From Ascaphus truei (taxonomy: Eukaryota; Chordata; Amphibia; Anura; Ascaphidae), in assembly GCA_036426205.1 (NCBI GenBank), contig CM071579.1:12678071-12742070 (forward strand): 64,000 nt of DNA, given 5' to 3'. Positions within the stretch are counted from its first letter, which is position 1; each line of letters opens with the position of its first letter. Below the pieces are notes generated by a model. The model was not told where the DNA came from and did not search any database. It saw nothing but the letters and a program-made list of their open reading frames with translations. The position numbers and the translations under genes were made by a program. Shown in pieces: positions 11,030 to 22,195 of this stretch.

Positions 11030-11260
11030 GTGTATAGCACCTGGCATGTTGTTATACCAAGTCACCTCCCTCCTGCCCTCACACAATGTCTCGCTGTACA
11101 CCTGCCCGACTCTTGCGTTCTGCTCAAGGATGTATTCAGTCCAGCCCTTTTGTATCTAAAGCCCTCTCCCACCTAAAACCTCTCTGGCATTGCCCCACAC
11201 CTCTGGAATGCCCTTCCCCTCAATATCTGACCGGCATCCTCTCTATTCATCTTTAAAGCC
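11030..11260 (+). mobile_element. CR1/L2-group LINE fragment, part 1 (interrupted)
   Basis: Same family as 9400-10066: CTCTTGCGTTCTGCTCAAGG, TGTATCTAAAGCCCTCTCCC and CCACACCTCTGGAATGCCCT are shared. The copy stops at TTCATCTTTAAAGCC and resumes at 11756, so it has been split by a later insertion. Confidence 0.8.
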
Positions 11261-11755
11261 GTAAAACATGTGAAATCTTATGTTTTGCTTTTTTCAATAA
11301 ATCAGTTCTGTAGTATTAGATAATAGTGGCTTATTTTGTTTAATTTCTTTTTATTCAACTCTAAATGCTATTTTAATTCGTTTTAAAGCATCCTTTCATT
11401 TCTATAGTAGGTGTTAGCCCACTTCCCCAGCAGTGCAAGCTTTTTGCAACACTTTCCTGTTTGTGATAATTTGTTGCCAATGTTCCCTGCAGTTTGAGCT
11501 GTAACCTGTTACAAGCGATAATGTTATCTTCATAACTCAGCAGCTACAATGTATCCTTATATTACTCTGACTAAAGGATTGGTTGAAACTAAAAGGCGGC
11601 CATTATGTTAGGCACACAATTAGGATTTTGACAGATTTATAACAGGAGCACCAAACGATTGCCAGTTTAGGTAAGAATGTAGAATTATACATTGTCACAT
11701 GCATTACATATACAAATAATAATAATAAAACAAAAAGGGGGGAGTAGTATTGCTG
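11261..11755. mobile_element. ~495-base insertion inside the LINE copy
   Basis: The two LINE halves each carry CTTTAA(A/G)GCC at the junction, consistent with a ~10-base target duplication around an inserted 495 bases. The insert is AT-rich, has AATAAATCAG near its left end, a TAATAATAATAAAACAAAAA stretch near its right end, and no coding capacity. Family not recognised. Confidence 0.5.
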
Positions 11756-11990
11756 CTTTAAGGCCCATCTTTAAACACATCTCTTTAATGAAGCATTTAG
11801 GTAGCTTAGTTGGTGGATACTTTACATCCCATATGCATTGACCATGATCCCTTGTAGATGCACTTACGAGAACACCTGTAAGTTTTCCCCACTAACCACT
11901 TAGACTATAAGCTCTTCGGGGCAGGGACTCATTTTCCTAATGTTACTTTTATGTCTGAAGCGCGGCGCTATGTAAATAAAGGTATACATA
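11756..11990 (+). mobile_element. CR1/L2-group LINE fragment, part 2 (3' tail)
   Basis: Resumes with CATCTTTAAACACATC, then TAAGCTCTTCGGGGCAGGGA and GGCGCTATGTAAATAAAGG, i.e. the same tail as the copy at 9.4-10.07 kb. Confidence 0.8.
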
Positions 11991-13119
11991 CAATAGTAAG
12001 GACTTGTCCTACATTAAGATCACTGTCAGTGAGCAGTGGGATTAATGAGCTCCCAGGAAATCACACGGTATTCTAAAAATGGTACCCAGGGCCATGTGCT
12101 TGCCAACACGTGTACCTTTTCTGAAGCGGTGCTAAGGCACTAACGTATTTAACACACAAATACCATCATCCTTAAATACTTCTAATGTAGAGAAAAACCG
12201 TATGTAATTTACTTTGATAGGCTAAAAGAAGGACACACAATGGCATGTCGTTCCAATAGTGACACTAGGACTGTGCATGGCACTTCTTGTGTCTTCGTCT
12301 AAAGGGCATTTCTATGCCTGCAGCTTTCCCATGTTATAATGTTTTCGGAGACTAGAACAGGTGTGGGGAGCCTTCATGAGACATGTGGATGATTTGAAGT
12401 GTTTTTATTGTACTGTGTAAGGTTTCCGTTCCCCTTTTTGACAAGAGCAGCAGTATTGTGGCTTTTTGCAAGCAGGTTCAGTGGGACACTTCACTGCAAG
12501 GGCCAAACGAGGACAATTTATTCCAAGCAGGTACACAAAGGCAACCTGGAACTCACGTTTTTATTAGAATACATCACTATTTTTTTTTTAGAAATGCTGT
12601 TTGCCAAACATATAGCTGTATTATTTAAAATATGAATGGATTTTATTCATATTCTGAAATATTTCGTACTAAATGTCATATGTTCTCCATAACACAATGA
12701 AACAATGTAGACATTACAATAGAAACGAAAAACCAATATATTTTCTCCATTTTGCAACTTGCTTTAATATTAATATCTTATTTGTCCCATCATCTATATT
12801 AACACCCTATAAAAACATGTTTAGTCAGAAAAAGAAATATTTATCAGAATGGGTAAATATAGATTTTAAAAATGCACTCCCCCGTTGGCAATGCGAGAAC
12901 AATAGTTAGTGTTTATTACTTCACTATTGCAGACTATATCCAGTGAATTGTGTACTTTAGAATATGGCAGCATTTGACAAAAAGCCTCATAAATAAACAA
13001 TGTAATTATTTCCAATGTGTTGTAAAAGATCAGAAAATAGCTTGGCAAAAAAATGACATTACAGTAGTAATCCTTCTAATTGAGTTTTCTTTTTTGTTTT
13101 TTAATGCTTCTGTGGGTCA
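11991..13119. other. AT-rich intronic sequence
   Basis: No recognisable repeat or exon. Reading frames of under 100 codons have no domain match that I recognise. Confidence 0.45.
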
Positions 13120-13331
13120 GCAGCGCTGTGCGCTGCAGTGCACGGCAGCTTATTTATTATTGTCTGCTAGGATCATCGTTTATCTGTATGGCGCCAACAT
13201 ACGCTGGAGCGCAGTACAATGTGGGAGGGCGGACAATAATATTGTGTGACAAATGAGTACAGACTGTGTATATGTTCAGACAATAGGCAATAGGAAAGAG
13301 GTTCATGCCCCAAAGAGTTTACAATCTAGAA
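13120..13331 (-). mobile_element. SINE/LINE tail fragment (minus strand)
   Basis: TATGGCGCCAACATACGC...GCAGTACAATG...CCCAAAGAGTTTACAATCTA is the reverse-strand form of the tail shared by frog SINEs and LINEs (reverse complement TAGATTGTAAACTC). It was cut by the hAT-like MITE beginning at 13332. Confidence 0.6.
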
Positions 13332-13638
13332 CAGGAGTGTCCAACGCGTGGCCTGCGACGGCATTTGGAATGGACGGCTACTCCCTGCCCCCCCCCCCCC
13401 CCCCATCCCCACTTTTCTCGCCACCTGGTCTCGAAGCTGAGCCCAACGTCTGCATCCATCGCGGGACAGGGTTAAATTATTAGAGGGGGATTGAGTGAGA
13501 CAGGGGGGGAGATTGAGTAGGTGAGCGAGGAGGGGTTGTGAGGGAGAGGGGGGAGAGGTGGATCTTGGGGGGCAGTGGGCCGCAAAAATATGTGTACCCA
13601 TTTTATGGGAAGCCTGAAAAAAAGGTTGGCCACCCCTG
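13332..13638. mobile_element. hAT-like MITE, family B
   Basis: Left end CAGGAGTGTCCAACGCGTGG and right end GGTTGGCCACCCCTG are inverted partners (CAGGGGTGGCCA). Flanks ATCTAGAA (13324-13331) and CTCTAGTA (13639-13646) match at six of eight positions, as a decayed 8-base hAT target duplication would. The inside has a 17-base poly-C run and G-rich strings; no transposase. Confidence 0.75.
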
Positions 13639-13646
13639 CTCTAGTA

Positions 13647-14529
13647 GGTCTTTCTAGCCGAAAAGGCTTAACATATAAAACATTTGCAGTTAAAATGCTG
13701 TTTCTATGCTTTAACTTTCTGTCGCGGGCATGAAGACTTTCTTTCATGAGAATGTGCAAATCGGGCAATCTTTGTGCAGTAAAAAAACTTGAACAGGTCA
13801 TGCTCTGAAGGAGAGAGGCATAGGGGAAAGAGGAGGACATGATACTCCACTGAAAGGGAAGTAGGTCTACGGAACAACCTCCCAACAATGACTGTAGAGG
13901 TTAATACAACGAAGGAATGATACGACGCTTTGGACAGAGACACAAGTGTATCCTAAATATGGAAAGAAGCTGTTAATTAGATTGGGTGTAAGGGTTTTGC
14001 TGCATAGAGTACATAAGGTGGGGCAAGTTTATCGCCATTCTCTGGCGTCACGAATCAGGCAAAATGTAGCAATTCGTTTAAATTTGACAGAAACGGGGCA
14101 GTTCTAAAAAATCGAAGCAATTTGGAGTTACGTTTTTTTTTGCCTAAATTTGAAAACTGATGTAATCTATTTTTGAATATTAAACACTGATACTACACAT
14201 GGTGGAAAACGTTTTACATGCCTAGTTGCTTTCACCTTTATTGTAAATCCTATATATGCTGCTAGTAGGTTTTGTCTTTAATATTTGATCTTTGGCCATT
14301 TGGACTGGAAGATTGTTGTATGTACTCATTTGCCGCCCATGGGGTTCTGCCGGCTTGAAAGGCGTTAATCTCACTCTGACTCTCACGCGGAAGTATGACA
14401 AAGTGATGCTGTGTTCTTTTTCTTAATGGTTGATTTTGTGTGTTTATGGGGAGTACATGTGATTTAAACCAAAAACGACAAAGAAAATCTCATCAATCCA
14501 CTACTATTATAAGCGTGCGTGGAGGGAAG
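13647..14529. other. Intronic sequence, no gene seen
   Basis: No exon or obvious repeat. Confidence 0.4.
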
Positions 14530-14965
14530 CTCAATATACGCACTCGCAAGAATCCCTTATTTGAGGCTCCAGCTCGTGCAGAACGCTGCCGCTCGGGTGC
14601 GGAGACGTGTTTCTCGCTCTCGGCATATTATTCCCATCCTGCTCGATCGGCACTGGCTTCCAGTGATCTTACGTGTTCGGTTCAAGTTGGCCATTATGGC
14701 CTTTAAAACCTTATCTGCAGTCTCTTTTGACGCCTCGTAGGGATACTGGCGATGATCTCAGGTCTTCAGGGGGTCCCGCCTCTCTGTGCCAAGGGTACTG
14801 CACCCTATGCTGGGCGGGCAGGCCTTCTCGCATGTGGCTTCATGGGTTTGGAACACGCTACCGCCAGAGCTCAGGTGTATATCTACCTTACCACTGTTTC
14901 GGGCTCGCTGTAAGAGTTACCTCTTCATTCTGGATTTTCTTGTTTGACAAAATGAATTGTGTATC
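14530..14965 (+). mobile_element. CR1/Rex1-like LINE fragment with frameshifts
   Basis: Translation of one frame gives LRLQLVQNAAARVRRRVSRS, RHWLPVILRVRFKLAIMAFK, the typical region after the RT palm in CR1/Rex1 LINEs. Further on, another frame gives SHVASWVWNTLPPELR and LFRARCKSYLF, the normal C-terminal end. At least one frameshift and a stop separate them, so the copy is dead. It differs from the 9.4 kb family. Confidence 0.8.
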
Positions 14966-15299
14966 ATTTTAGTTTGTTCTTAAACTGACCGTAAAGTTTT
15001 GCGGTGCTCCCTTAAGGGGAGGTGTGCTTTTACTTAAAAAAATATATGATGATTTGAAGATTGAACACAAAGTTTTAAAGGTTGAAGCAGCAATATTTTT
15101 TATGTAAAGCACATTTGCAATATAATATCACTGAAAGAAAGAAAAAATCACTTGTGTCACTTTAGTTATTTAATATACATAATGTGTCACTTGATATACA
15201 ATCTTTATACACTGTTTTGACTTATCATTATACATACTTTATTTTTGCACCGAGTGTTTGTGCTTCTAAGCTTATTTTGCCATTCTTTTCTTAATGCAG
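14966..15299 (+). other. Intron upstream of the NELL1 exon
   Basis: AT-rich intron ending in a good polypyrimidine/acceptor context (CATTCTTTTCTTAATGCAG at 15281-15299). Confidence 0.7.
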
Positions 15300-15395
15300 C
15301 ATTCTGTGAAGAAGGATGCAGGTACGGTGGAACTTGCTTAGCTCCGAACAAATGTCTCTGCCCTTCCGGATTCACCGGAAGCCACTGCGAGAAAG
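15300..15395 (+). CDS. NELL1: NELL1 exon encoding an EGF-like domain
   Basis: The only host coding exon I can support. It is 96 bases, starts after TTAATGCAG and ends at GAGAAAG before GTAAAA. It enters with the last two bases of an Ala codon and leaves with the first base of the next codon, so it is a symmetric phase 1-1 exon. The product reads AFCEEGCRYGGTCLAPNKC then LCPSGFTGSHCEK, with six cysteines spaced as in an EGF-like module. From memory this matches the NELL1 EGF repeat that precedes a calcium-binding DIDEC repeat; the next residue predicted from the split G codon is Asp, in line with that. NELL1 is a secreted thrombospondin-1-like glycoprotein that acts in bone and neural development. 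NELL2 is the main alternative, but its equivalent module differs more in my recollection. The exon is complete and has no stop. Confidence 0.82.
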
Positions 15396-15904
15396 GTAAA
15401 ATGATAAAGGACTCTTCAACGAGTCACTTTATTTTAATTGGGGATATTCATCACACTCCGTGCTGGGAAGACTGTATCACTGGACTCCTCAGCACCCGCG
15501 TGACATTCCCCTGTCCAGAAAGTGAATGTATGACACTATCTTATGAGTCCAATCATTAGCATAGTTACTAAGCAGTAGCAGTCTCGATAATTAGCTTCGT
15601 TCCCCACAGTTGGAATCTTATTACTCAAATGATTGTGGCAGTGTGGCCTCCAGTTTGCCTTGGGCATGTTTTAGTCAGAATCTCTTCTTTTGGCTCCCAA
15701 GTTGACTGTCACTGGCCACAGTATATGTGTGTATGCCATGTATGTATCTAGCTATTTAAGTAAGCATGTACTGTATATATTTACTAATCATGACCATTCA
15801 TGCAGAGCTTTATGGACCAAGTATGTGGGACAGAATTCAGGAATGATGCAGAACAGGGATATGATGGTAAAAAAGGGAGATATTGCAATCTAAGTAGTAT
15901 GTTG
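15396..15904 (+). other. Intron downstream of the NELL1 exon
   Basis: Starts with donor GTAAAATG. No next exon is visible here; a frame stays open past the donor to 15559 but loses all EGF character. Confidence 0.6.
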
Positions 15905-16400
15905 GGGGGGTAACTGGGGCTGTAAGTGCTCTGATTTTGTAGAGCAGGAATTGGAAGCAGGCAGGTGCATCTGAAAGTGTTATTGTTTTTAGAAGCTATT
16001 ACCGTGCTTCATTAAAAAGGTGAGTTTTCGGGTGGGCCATGGTGATGGGGAGAGAATGCGTTTGGCAGATACCGAGGGGAGAGGACACTGTAAATGAGTG
16101 AGACAGAGACGAGAGGGCAGAAGGCAATCAAGGACATAGCAGCAGATCAGAGTTGAGAGAGGGGCAGAAGATTGGCGAGTGTTTACAGATAAATAGCTAC
16201 CACTGAAATAAATGGGAAACAGACATTAGGACATTATAGAGAAGAGAATCTTAAAGCGATTGAGGAGATTCTATGAGCAGGTAGAGAGCAGAGGCAGCAT
16301 TCCCAGATAGTAAAAGACTGCAGTAGTCAAGAAGGGAGAGAATGAGGGCATGCAGCTTCTAATATAAATGAGCACAGAGTGCTAGAGTTAGAATTATGAT
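15905..16400 (-). mobile_element. CR1/L2-like LINE fragment (minus strand)
   Basis: Reads as an old LINE on the minus strand: GCAGTAGTCAAGAAGGGAGA reverse-complements to a stretch coding for a degenerate 'SLLDYC' motif, and AAAAAGGTGAGTTTTC at 16014-16029 corresponds to the terminal KTHLF region. Many stops, no intact ORF. Confidence 0.6.
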
Positions 16401-17783
<1,383 letters not shown>

Positions 17784-17940
17784 TTGGGGAGTGTGTAGGA
17801 GTTGCACTAATCATGAGGTTGATTTAAGTTCTGTGTCTGTGTGATTTGGTTTCCTTTTTTCTGTTCCAAAGAATCTATCATGGTTTTTAGTGGTGTATCG
17901 CTCTCTGGTAGTATGTATGAAACTTGGCTTCTCACATGAC

Positions 17941-17999
17941 AACTGATGTTGTCTAGTAAGTGAATTGGCAGCATGCTTGTTATATATACTAAATATATA
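17941..17999. repeat. LTR-flanking host segment, copy 1
   Basis: AACTGATGTTGTCTAGTAAG...TACTAAATATATA, directly upstream of the first LTR. The same ~58 bases recur at 22909-22966 directly upstream of the third LTR. Confidence 0.9.
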
Positions 18000-18183
18000 T
18001 GTAGCCCCCTGTAAACAGCACAGGCTATACCTATCTTCCTTCTGCTGTGGTAAGTCCTGTTAAGATCAGGCACCAGTAATCATCCTGGGTTTTCCCCCTT
18101 AATAGCCCTATCCTGAATGATAGACGTAGGCCTGGACTCTGCTGCAGGCGCGAGCACGAGGGGAGGTCCTTATGACATCACGA

Positions 18184-18206
18184 GGGGCGGGGCTAGCTCT
18201 ATATTT
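18184..18206 (+). promoter_or_regulatory. LTR promoter: GC box plus TATA motif
   Basis: GGGGCGGGGC (18184-18193) is followed by TATATTT (18200-18206). Both are kept in LTR2 and LTR3, which supports a real U3 promoter driving the element's transcript. Confidence 0.65.
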
Positions 18207-18663
18207 AGCAGCCAACTCCGGCGAGTAGTTGTTTTTCTTCGTTCGAGATTAGTCAGAGTCTGGAGTTGCCGGTTAATTATGCCGGGAGTATGCAGTGCCG
18301 CTAACAGGCCATGAGTCAAGAAATCCTGCGGATCGGACCGAGGATTTGGAGAGAACTACGGTTTCCCCTGCGCAGAGTGCAGGCGAAAGGAGAGTGTACA
18401 GAATCAGCGTCCTTTAGTAGAGCTGATAGAGTTATAGACTTGGTGGACCAATGCCCTCACCCCACTGCCAGGGGTGATGGGGAGAATCCAAGACCCACCG
18501 CGAGGCTAACCTCGGGGGTGGGCCACGGGGTATTGAAGCCCTAGCTCAGACCATCCTGCCGGAAGAGTGACTTGGAGGGAAGGAGAGGAGGAAATATCTG
18601 GGCGAAGGCGAGTGGCGAATAACCCGTGCTGGCTATTGTCGTTGGGATATTGTTGCGTTGTCA

Positions 18664-18669
18664 AATAAA
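18664..18669 (+). terminator. LTR poly(A) signal AATAAA
   Basis: AATAAAGAGACTATTCC follows the promoter by about 460 bases. It is conserved in LTR3 (23648-23653). LTR2 breaks off at the matching AAATAA. Confidence 0.65.
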
Positions 18670-18972
18670 GAGACTATTCCTCATCCATAAAGACTGTGTG
18701 TGACTTGGAAGTACTACCCTGGCACCCAAGGGGTTCTTCTAAACCGGTCCTGTCCCATATTCCTGGGAGTATAGAAGATGGAGGCACTGCACCACTAAGA
18801 GATCATGGAGGCTACCACCCCAGAAGCCCGGTCCTGGCTCTCCCACAACATCGCGGGAAGCTCAGGCCCTCCTGTTCCTCACAGGTACGCACCACACCGC
18901 ATGTAATCTGCCCTCATGCACCTAAGACACCACCGTAGAGTCTGGGGGAGGGGAGGGAAGCAGGGTTACATT

Positions 18973-18990
18973 TGGAGGCGCTGCTGAGAT
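18973..18990 (+). promoter_or_regulatory. Primer binding site, tRNA-Thr-like
   Basis: Two bases after LTR1 the sequence TGGAGGCGCTGCTGAGAT agrees at 15 of 18 positions with the complement of a vertebrate tRNA-Thr 3' end as I recall it (TGGAGGCACCGCTGGGAT). Position and the initial TGG fit a reverse-transcription primer site. Confidence 0.55.
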
Positions 18991-19951
18991 ATATGTCAGA
19001 ACAGGACTGGCTTATAGCAAGGCGGAACAGGCAGAGCGAAATGCACTCTCCACGCAAGTGTTGGAGAAGGATGGGCGAAATTGCATATGCCAAGGGTAGC
19101 CAGGAGGAGCGTAGACTCTCGCGTAGTACGCCTTGGGCGCCCATAGGAAGTGGCGTAGGAAGGGTGGATAGTTAGAGCTTACCAAGTCCCTTGAGGCAGG
19201 TAGCGTGAGGCAACTGGGGGGGGGGTCAGCCTGTTAACCAATCCAGGGACCATGGCCCAGGGCAAGCGCTATGAGTGGCCAAAAGCAGGAGACGCCCGTA
19301 CCTAGACAAGAGGTACCATAGCTACCACCCACACACACGCACCACAGAACACTTGCATGGTAAACATCGAGTATAGTGCATGAAGGAGAGGAGTTCTGCT
19401 GAGCCTGGGGTACAAGCCACCTCAATTTAGTGAGAAATAGAATGCAGAGCACACAAGTGACAGTCCGTCAGTGTATTTTAGGTACGAGATACCCATTAGA
19501 CATTGAGGATAGGGCACATGGACATTTGGAGGACTCGTCCAAAATGGAGGCCATCCCCACATGCGCTCCGCGGAGCAAGGACAGTGATCTAAGATGGCGG
19601 TTCCCACCAAGCCTGGAGCAAGCATGTGCGTTGTGCACAGAGACTATTAGGGAAATGTGGCGGGACATGTGTAATACTTTGGCGCCAAACCCGGATTCTT
19701 TGCAAGGGGAGCGGCGCGAAAGCCCACCCACCTGTGTAGTGAATGGTCGAAAAGCCCGGCCACGTCATGCTGACAAGGAAAAGATCCCGCCTCTGGATTC
19801 CACCAGAGCGAGGGGGCCCAAGGAGAGCCAATCAGGAGAGTCCTCCCCCGCGAAGGGAGAGACCGGAAACCTGAGCGAAGAGCGTCACTTTTGTCTGGCA
19901 TTCGAGGAGCAAGGAGTTGGAACACTGAACTGTCTTCACTCTGAGCGAACC
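18991..19951 (+). other. Leader region of the LTR element
   Basis: About 960 bases between the primer site and the favoured start codon. The main frame is already open from ATG 19430, so an N-terminal extension of 174 residues is possible, but this part looks like leader sequence (AAGATGGCGG, GGCGCCAAACCCGG) and shows no domain. Confidence 0.4.
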
Positions 19952-21628
19952 ATGTCCGAGATGAGTACTTCCATTCACCAAGTACCGGGAGGCCTACTGG
20001 TAGTGGAGGTAGCTGAGCACGAATACGTTCGGTGTTTGTGTGTGCACTGCGGGCTGCCGGGCGCGGTACCAATCACCAAGGCCCGATGCCCTAAATGTGG
20101 CACGTTTTACCTTTGGCCAACCGAGCCGCGGGATTTGTTCAGAACGCCGCGGGGTGCCTCTCCAGGAACTTTGACGGAGGTGGCGGAAGACCTGGGTCCC
20201 CGTTGTACCATATCGGGAGGAACCAAGGCTCAGCTAGCTATTAAACTAAGCAAGCTGGCAACCAAGACAAGCGCGACCGCAGTGGAGGTGCACAAGCGAG
20301 AACATTTTGTACCTATACCCACTGGTAGTATCGCTGAAGAACCAGGTGACTCCCCAGCAGAGGAACCGATCGTGATTTCTTCGGAAGAGGAGATTGGTGT
20401 AACATCGGTGGCGATGCGCCTACCGGCGAACCACCCCAAAGGCATCAAAAGAGAGCAGACGAGTCCGGGGACCATCCGACGGCGAACACTGGTGTGGCCG
20501 GAGGCCCGTACGAGTCCCACCGCCGTGGTGACTCCCAGTGCAACGGAGACGGAGACCGAGACGATCCTAGAGGAGCCCGATGTCATCAAAAAGCAGCGGA
20601 GTGGTAAGGAGACCCCACCACCCCCTTACTCCCGCCAGGCACAGACCGCACTCACGGTGAACGAGAAAGAGAGGCTTGAGGCCTACTTGTTCGACAGTGT
20701 GCCGGATGTTCCACCGCCGCCCCCGGCGGTCCTCGACGCACTGCCGGTGTGTGACCCCGGGGCGGATGGGGACTCTGCAGGCGATTCGGACAACATCGGT
20801 TCCAGTTCCACTGGAGCGAAGACCAGTCTGGGAGGGATATTCTCCCCTCAACACATAGCCTCTGTCATGGCCAGGGCTAACCTACTGCATCGCTGCCCCT
20901 CCCGAGAGACTCAAAGTATGAGGGGGAGTGCCTCCAAGAAAAAGTTCATTGGGCGGGGTGTCACCCGTTTACTGGACAATGCTCTGGACGTTTCCCCAGC
21001 CCCGGCCCATAGCTCCCCTGCCCCGGCCACTGCCCCTGCCCCATCACGAGTGGTGCCACCGGGACCTACCAGGGATAAATTATGTAAAAACCCCAAATAC
21101 TCCAAGGATTTGTGGGACTGGGAGTTGAGTGAAGAAGGGTCGGAGGGGGAGATACCGTATTCAAGGGTTATACCTGTACTTAACCCTGTGCCGTTTTCTC
21201 CCGCAGCTAGAGGGAGGGACCGTGAGTCTCACACTCCAGTAGAGACTGGGTCTACTAGTAAAGTGGTGCACAAAATGAACCCCACTAGGTATTATAATGT
21301 CAAGGGAAGGAGAGATTGCTCGCGATCTACTGATGCGGGTACGTCCGGTGTATCATCACAGGTAGAGTCTGATGTAGAACGCACTAGTCAGGTCGCAGAG
21401 TACGAGCACCGCGACAAATGGTGGGCACCGTTGTTCACCGGATACCACGAAGGCATGGACCGTACGCGGTTCTTGTTGATAAAGAACGATGTGGTAGATC
21501 ATTGGTGGGCGGCTGGTTCTTTCACTCCGCAGGAGATGGAGGATGAGTTAGATCACCGGTTTAGGGAGATAGAACAGAAACGTATTGTACCTCAAGGCCC
21601 CACCCCAGTGTATTGTATGACGAGGTAG
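19952..21628 (+). CDS. LTR-element ORF1: zinc-ribbon-like, PPPY-containing protein of unknown function
   Basis: The longest credible ORF of the window: 558 residues from ATG 19952 (AACCATGTCC, A at -3); the frame is open back to an ATG at 19430. Near the N terminus, CVHC (30-33) and CPKC (46-49) could form a zinc ribbon. The middle is acidic and proline-rich, with PPPPY at 222-226, a PPxY late-domain motif of the type that recruits NEDD4-family ligases in retroviral Gag proteins. The C-terminal part has two WW pairs (490-491, 518-519) in a conserved-looking segment (DKWWAPLF, NDVVDHWWAAGSF). I see no capsid major homology region, no CCHC knuckle, no protease and no RT. It occupies the Gag position of the element and may be a divergent Gag or a captured gene. 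I do not recognise it. Confidence 0.6.
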   Translation: MSEMSTSIHQVPGGLLVVEVAEHEYVRCLCVHCGLPGAVPITKARCPKCGTFYLWPTEPRDLFRTPRGASPGTLTEVAEDLGPRCTISGGTKAQLAIKLSKLATKTSATAVEVHKREHFVPIPTGSIAEEPGDSPAEEPIVISSEEEIGVTSVAMRLPANHPKGIKREQTSPGTIRRRTLVWPEARTSPTAVVTPSATETETETILEEPDVIKKQRSGKETPPPPYSRQAQTALTVNEKERLEAYLFDSVPDVPPPPPAVLDALPVCDPGADGDSAGDSDNIGSSSTGAKTSLGGIFSPQHIASVMARANLLHRCPSRETQSMRGSASKKKFIGRGVTRLLDNALDVSPAPAHSSPAPATAPAPSRVVPPGPTRDKLCKNPKYSKDLWDWELSEEGSEGEIPYSRVIPVLNPVPFSPAARGRDRESHTPVETGSTSKVVHKMNPTRYYNVKGRRDCSRSTDAGTSGVSSQVESDVERTSQVAEYEHRDKWWAPLFTGYHEGMDRTRFLLIKNDVVDHWWAAGSFTPQEMEDELDHRFREIEQKRIVPQGPTPVYCMTR

Positions 21629-22032
21629 CTCCAGAGGAGCCTGTATTTTGGGTACTGCCAAGCAGGGCAGGGCACCGCGCACTTACCAAGCTAAGTCGAG
21701 CTGACCGGGCCATAGTCGCTAGATACCGGCAGTCACACGGGTATGAATATCCCTACGTGCCGGAGCCCATCATGAGAGAGATTGAAGAGAACCGAGACAG
21801 TTGGCTTAGGGAGGCAGTCCAAGAGTACCATCGGACCAAGTTCGGTCGGGCGGGGTATCACAATGAGGATAAGATTAGTGAGCTAGTATGCATATGGAGC
21901 ATCGGTAGGTGTATTTACATGCACGGTGTTACATACAGGCCTGAGCATGGGCCGGTTCAGTCGTTCGCTGTGACTGTCACTGATCATAATGGACGACGGG
22001 TAAGAAAGCCTGATCCAAGGCATTATCTGTAG
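21613..22032 (+). CDS. LTR-element ORF2: 139-residue C-terminal extension in shifted frame
   Basis: Open in the -1 frame relative to ORF1; the two frames overlap from 21565 to 21628. Its first ATG is 21613, but it reads more like the continuation of ORF1 than an independent gene. It contains KLSRADRAIVARYRQSHGY, YVPEPIMREIEE and HNEDKISELVCIWSIGRC. No protease, RT or integrase motif is present. The overlap has a TGTATTGTATG direct 5-base repeat (21610-21620); a 5-base duplication would by itself produce this frame change, while no classical slippery heptamer is seen. Stop TAG at 22030-22032 lies 163 bases before LTR2. Confidence 0.5.
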   Translation: MYDEVAPEEPVFWVLPSRAGHRALTKLSRADRAIVARYRQSHGYEYPYVPEPIMREIEENRDSWLREAVQEYHRTKFGRAGYHNEDKISELVCIWSIGRCIYMHGVTYRPEHGPVQSFAVTVTDHNGRRVRKPDPRHYL

Positions 22033-22195
22033 GGTTCTCCATGTTGGGAGTACCTGGGTGTACTTGTATTAATCTACCTCATTATGCATGTATTATGATA
22101 ATGTTATGTGTGCTGTTTCTCAGGTGGTTCACCGCAGGATGGTTCTGCTAAAGATAGGTCCAAGTGGGGACCATTGGATTCCACCATAGGGAGAG
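22033..22195 (+). other. 3' untranslated region and polypurine tract of LTR element
   Basis: Non-coding stretch ending CCATAGGGAGAG immediately before LTR2; AGGGAGAG is a plausible short polypurine primer. Confidence 0.5.

Larger units (their letters stand above)
18000..18970 (+). mobile_element. 5' LTR (LTR1) of a pol-less LTR element
   Basis: Starts TGTAGCCCCC and ends GGGTTACA, 971 bases. It carries a GC box and TATA motif (18184-18206), an AATAAA signal (18664-18669), then a distal module with GGAGGCACTGCACCACT (18778 on) and a donor-like CACAGGTACGCACCACA (about 18880). It lacks about 27 bases present in LTR2 and LTR3 (GTGTTGCGGCTGTTGGAAGC...). Most similar to LTR3 at 22967-23955, including its flank. 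Confidence 0.9.

Noticed and set aside
15396..15559. Extension of the NELL1 exon past the donor
   Set aside because: The frame continues but the EGF module is complete at the GT donor and the phase fits the next exon.
19430..19951. ATG 19430 as the start of the LTR-element protein (732 residues)
   Set aside because: The stretch to 19951 reads like leader DNA and has no domain; the better start is 19952. Not excluded.
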